From an uncultured beta proteobacterium (lineage in GTDB: Bacteria > Pseudomonadota > Gammaproteobacteria > Burkholderiales > Burkholderiaceae_C), in the NCBI GenBank assembly GCA_903834645.1, contig CAILKA010000216.1, positions 1 through 16,451 on the forward strand: a DNA stretch of 16,451 nucleotides. The letters are read 5' to 3'. The notes under the pieces were generated by a model. It was not told where the DNA came from. It saw only the letters and a list, made by a program, of their open reading frames with translations, and ran no database searches. Below, piece after piece: positions 14,610-16,451 of the stretch (the stretch's first letter is position 1; each line of letters opens with the position of its first letter). The position numbers and the translations under genes are program-made.

Positions 14610-16451
14610 TCAGGGCTGCAGCCGCAGCAGCTCCGCCCCTTCGGCCACCTGTTCGCCCACGGCCACGAGCAGCTCCTGCACCACCCCGTCGCGCGGCGCG
14701 TGGATCGTGTGCTCCATCTTCATGGCCTCCATCACGGCTAGCGCCTGGCCGCGGCGCACCGCCTGCCCGGCCGCCACTGCGACGGACAGCACCTTGCCTG
14801 GCATGGGTGCGCTCAGCCGGCCCTCCACCGCCCCCTCGCCGGCGTGCGCGAGCAGGTCGAACTCCAGCACCTCGGCGCGCTCCGCGCCGGCAAACACCGT
14901 GTAGCGGCTGCCCACGGCATGGACCTCGATCACCCGGCGCTCGCCACCCAGCGTGACATCGTGGCAACCGGGCGCAAGCGGCTGGGTCGAGAGTGCCAGG
15001 CGATCGTCGCCGAGCTGCACCACGCAGCCGCCTTCGTGGCTGCGCTCGAGCCGCACCGGGTGGTGCACACCCTCGACCTCGAGGTCCAGCCGACGCCGCG
15101 CCCCGCCGCCCACGCGCCAGCCGTCGCGCCGGCTCCAGGGGTCGCTGCCCTGCTCGGCCTGCTCCTGCGCCAGCACGTGCGCGAGCACGCCGGCCACGGC
15201 CCAGCGCAGCGGCAGCCCGGGTGCTTCGAAGAGCGCCTCGCGCTCACGCTCGATGAGAGCCGTATCCAGGTCTGCTTCGGTGAAGGCGCGTGTGCCCGCC
15301 ACGCGGTGCAGGAAGGCGACGTTCGTGTGCAGGCCCACGAGGCGGGTCCGGGCCAGCGCGGCGCGCAGCCGGGCCAGCGCCTGTGCGCGGTCCTCGCCCC
15401 AGACGATGAGCTTGGCCACCATCGAGTCGTAGTGGGGGCTGATCGCATCGCCCTGACCGAAGCCGGCGTCGATGCGCACGGCAGCGGGCGCCTGGGCCGC
15501 ATCACCCGCCGCGTTGCGCACGAAGGCCACGTGCTCAGGCCAGCGCGCGACTTCCAGCGTGCCGGTGGCCGGCAGGAAGTTGGCCTGCGGGTTCTCGGCG
15601 CAGATGCGCGCCTCGATCGCGTGCCCGCGGATCGACAGGGCCTCCTGCGCCAGCGGCAGCGGCTCGCCCGTGGCTACGCGCAGCTGCCACTCGACGAGGT
15701 CCAGCCCCGTGACGGCCTCCGTCACCGGGTGCTCGACCTGCAGCCGCGTGTTCATCTCCATGAAGTAGAAACGCCCGTCCTGCTCGGCGATGAACTCCAC
15801 CGTGCCCGCGCCCACGTAGCCCACGGCACGCGCAGCGGTCACGGCGGCCGCACCCATCTGGGCACGGCGCTCGGCCGTCATGCCCGGCGCAGGCGCCTCC
15901 TCCAGCACCTTCTGGTGGCGCCGCTGCACCGAGCAGTCGCGCTCGAAGAGGTGCACCGCCTGGCCGTGCGCGTCGGCAAACACCTGGATCTCGATGTGGC
16001 GCGGCCGCGTGACGTACCGCTCCACGAGCACGTGGTCGTCGCCGAAGCTGGCCTTCGCCTCGCGCTGGCAGCTCGCCAGCGCCGCGGCGAAGTCCTCGGG
16101 GCGCTCCACGCGCCGCATGCCGCGCCCGCCCCCGCCGGCACTGGCCTTGATCAGCACCGGGTAGCCGATGCGCTCGGCCTCGCGCGCAAGCAGCGCCGGG
16201 TCGTTGTCCACGCCGTGGTAGCCGGGCACGAGCGGCACGCCGGCGCGCTCCATGAGCGTCTTGGCCGCGGCCTTGCTGCCCATGTCGCGGATCGCCGCAG
16301 GCGGTGGGCCGATGAAGACGAGCCCTGCATCGGCACAGGCCTGCGCGAAGTCCTCGTTCTCGGAGAGGAAACCGTAGCCGGGGTGGATGGCCTGCGCGCC
16401 AGTGGCACGGGCGGCCTCGAGGATGCGCTCCCAGCGCAGGTAACTGTCACG
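14610..16451 (-). CDS. liuD: 3-methylcrotonyl-CoA carboxylase alpha (biotin) subunit, 5' end off window
   Basis: The last 613 codons of an acyl-CoA carboxylase biotin-bearing subunit; roughly the first 50 residues lie beyond base 16451. The biotin carboxylase part shows AIHPGYGFLSENEDFA near the window edge, MGSKAAAKTLM, the ATP-grasp loop KASAGGGGRGMRRVE, ERDCSVQRRHQKVLEEAPAP, and the catalytic EMNTRLQVEHPVTE. A linker/BT region follows, and the C-terminal carrier domain has APMPGKVL and EAMKMEHT, with the biotin lysine codon at 14718-14720. The enzyme carboxylates 3-methylcrotonyl-CoA with a beta subunit, presumably encoded upstream. The choice over propionyl- or acetyl-CoA carboxylase rests mainly on the following HMG-CoA lyase gene and the EAMKMEHTI carrier motif; sequence alone would allow geranyl- or propionyl-CoA carboxylase. 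The family is about 660-680 residues, so nothing internal is missing. Confidence 0.9.
   Translation of the reverse strand, partial: RDSYLRWERILEAARATGAQAIHPGYGFLSENEDFAQACADAGLVFIGPPPAAIRDMGSKAAAKTLMERAGVPLVPGYHGVDNDPALLAREAERIGYPVLIKASAGGGGRGMRRVERPEDFAAALASCQREAKASFGDDHVLVERYVTRPRHIEIQVFADAHGQAVHLFERDCSVQRRHQKVLEEAPAPGMTAERRAQMGAAAVTAARAVGYVGAGTVEFIAEQDGRFYFMEMNTRLQVEHPVTEAVTGLDLVEWQLRVATGEPLPLAQEALSIRGHAIEARICAENPQANFLPATGTLEVARWPEHVAFVRNAAGDAAQAPAAVRIDAGFGQGDAISPHYDSMVAKLIVWGEDRAQALARLRAALARTRLVGLHTNVAFLHRVAGTRAFTEADLDTALIEREREALFEAPGLPLRWAVAGVLAHVLAQEQAEQGSDPWSRRDGWRVGGGARRRLDLEVEGVHHPVRLERSHEGGCVVQLGDDRLALSTQPLAPGCHDVTLGGERRVIEVHAVGSRYTVFAGAERAEVLEFDLLAHAGEGAVEGRLSAPMPGKVLSVAVAAGQAVRRGQALAVMEAMKMEHTIHAPRDGVVQELLVAVGEQVAEGAELLRLQP

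Overview
The window is dense, high-GC DNA with short intergenic gaps. GTG starts, 4-base start/stop overlaps and three orphan Bug-type (tripartite tricarboxylate family) periplasmic receptors point to a betaproteobacterium, most likely order Burkholderiales. This is an inference from gene content and style; no rRNA or other direct taxonomic marker is present. I found no tRNA, rRNA, CRISPR array, insertion sequence, integrase or phage gene, and no gap longer than 300 bases lacks a gene.

Left part (1-7268, all on the minus strand). A high-affinity amino-acid-type (HAAT) ABC transporter runs in transcription order from substrate-binding protein (7268) through livG, livF and livH to livM (ending 2367). 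The junctions are very tight (GTGA and ATGA overlaps, 4-base gap). Two divergent Bug receptors follow on the same strand, and then the first 78 codons of a UvrA-type ATPase leave the left edge. The cluster pairs solute receptors of two different transport superfamilies, with no TctA/TctB membrane partner in view.

Middle part (7391-10076, plus strand). A third Bug receptor is divergent from the ABC transporter across a roughly 120-160 bp region that holds a perfect 9-bp inverted repeat. It is followed by a malonyl-CoA synthetase (matB). These two could form a dicarboxylate capture and activation unit. matB ends tail-to-tail with nrdJ, the coding regions overlapping by 11 bases.

Right-middle (10066-12614). 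An adenosylcobalamin-type (class II) ribonucleotide reductase, nrdJ, on the minus strand is divergent from a small transglutaminase-like protein on the plus strand. NrdJ keeps the radical-site residues but has an unusually cysteine-poor C-terminus. The transglutaminase-like protein has Cys and His but a Thr where the usual Asp would be.

Right part (12655-16451, minus strand). This looks like a leucine/isovalerate catabolic operon: the biotin-carrying alpha subunit of 3-methylcrotonyl-CoA carboxylase (5' end off the window), HMG-CoA lyase, a tiny four-cysteine DUF1289 protein, and a thioredoxin-fold protein of the 2-hydroxychromene-2-carboxylate isomerase (HCCA isomerase)/DsbA type. The last three are tightly packed. 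Carboxylase and lyase carry out late steps of leucine breakdown to acetyl-CoA and acetoacetate; the two small partners are unexplained.

Overall this is mostly recognisable metabolism and transport. I did not see a clearly new defence or mobile system. The best leads are the odd NrdJ tail, the receptor/ABC mixture, the Bug-matB pair, the DUF1289/HCCA isomerase appendage to the leucine operon, and the operator-like inverted repeat at 7325-7352.
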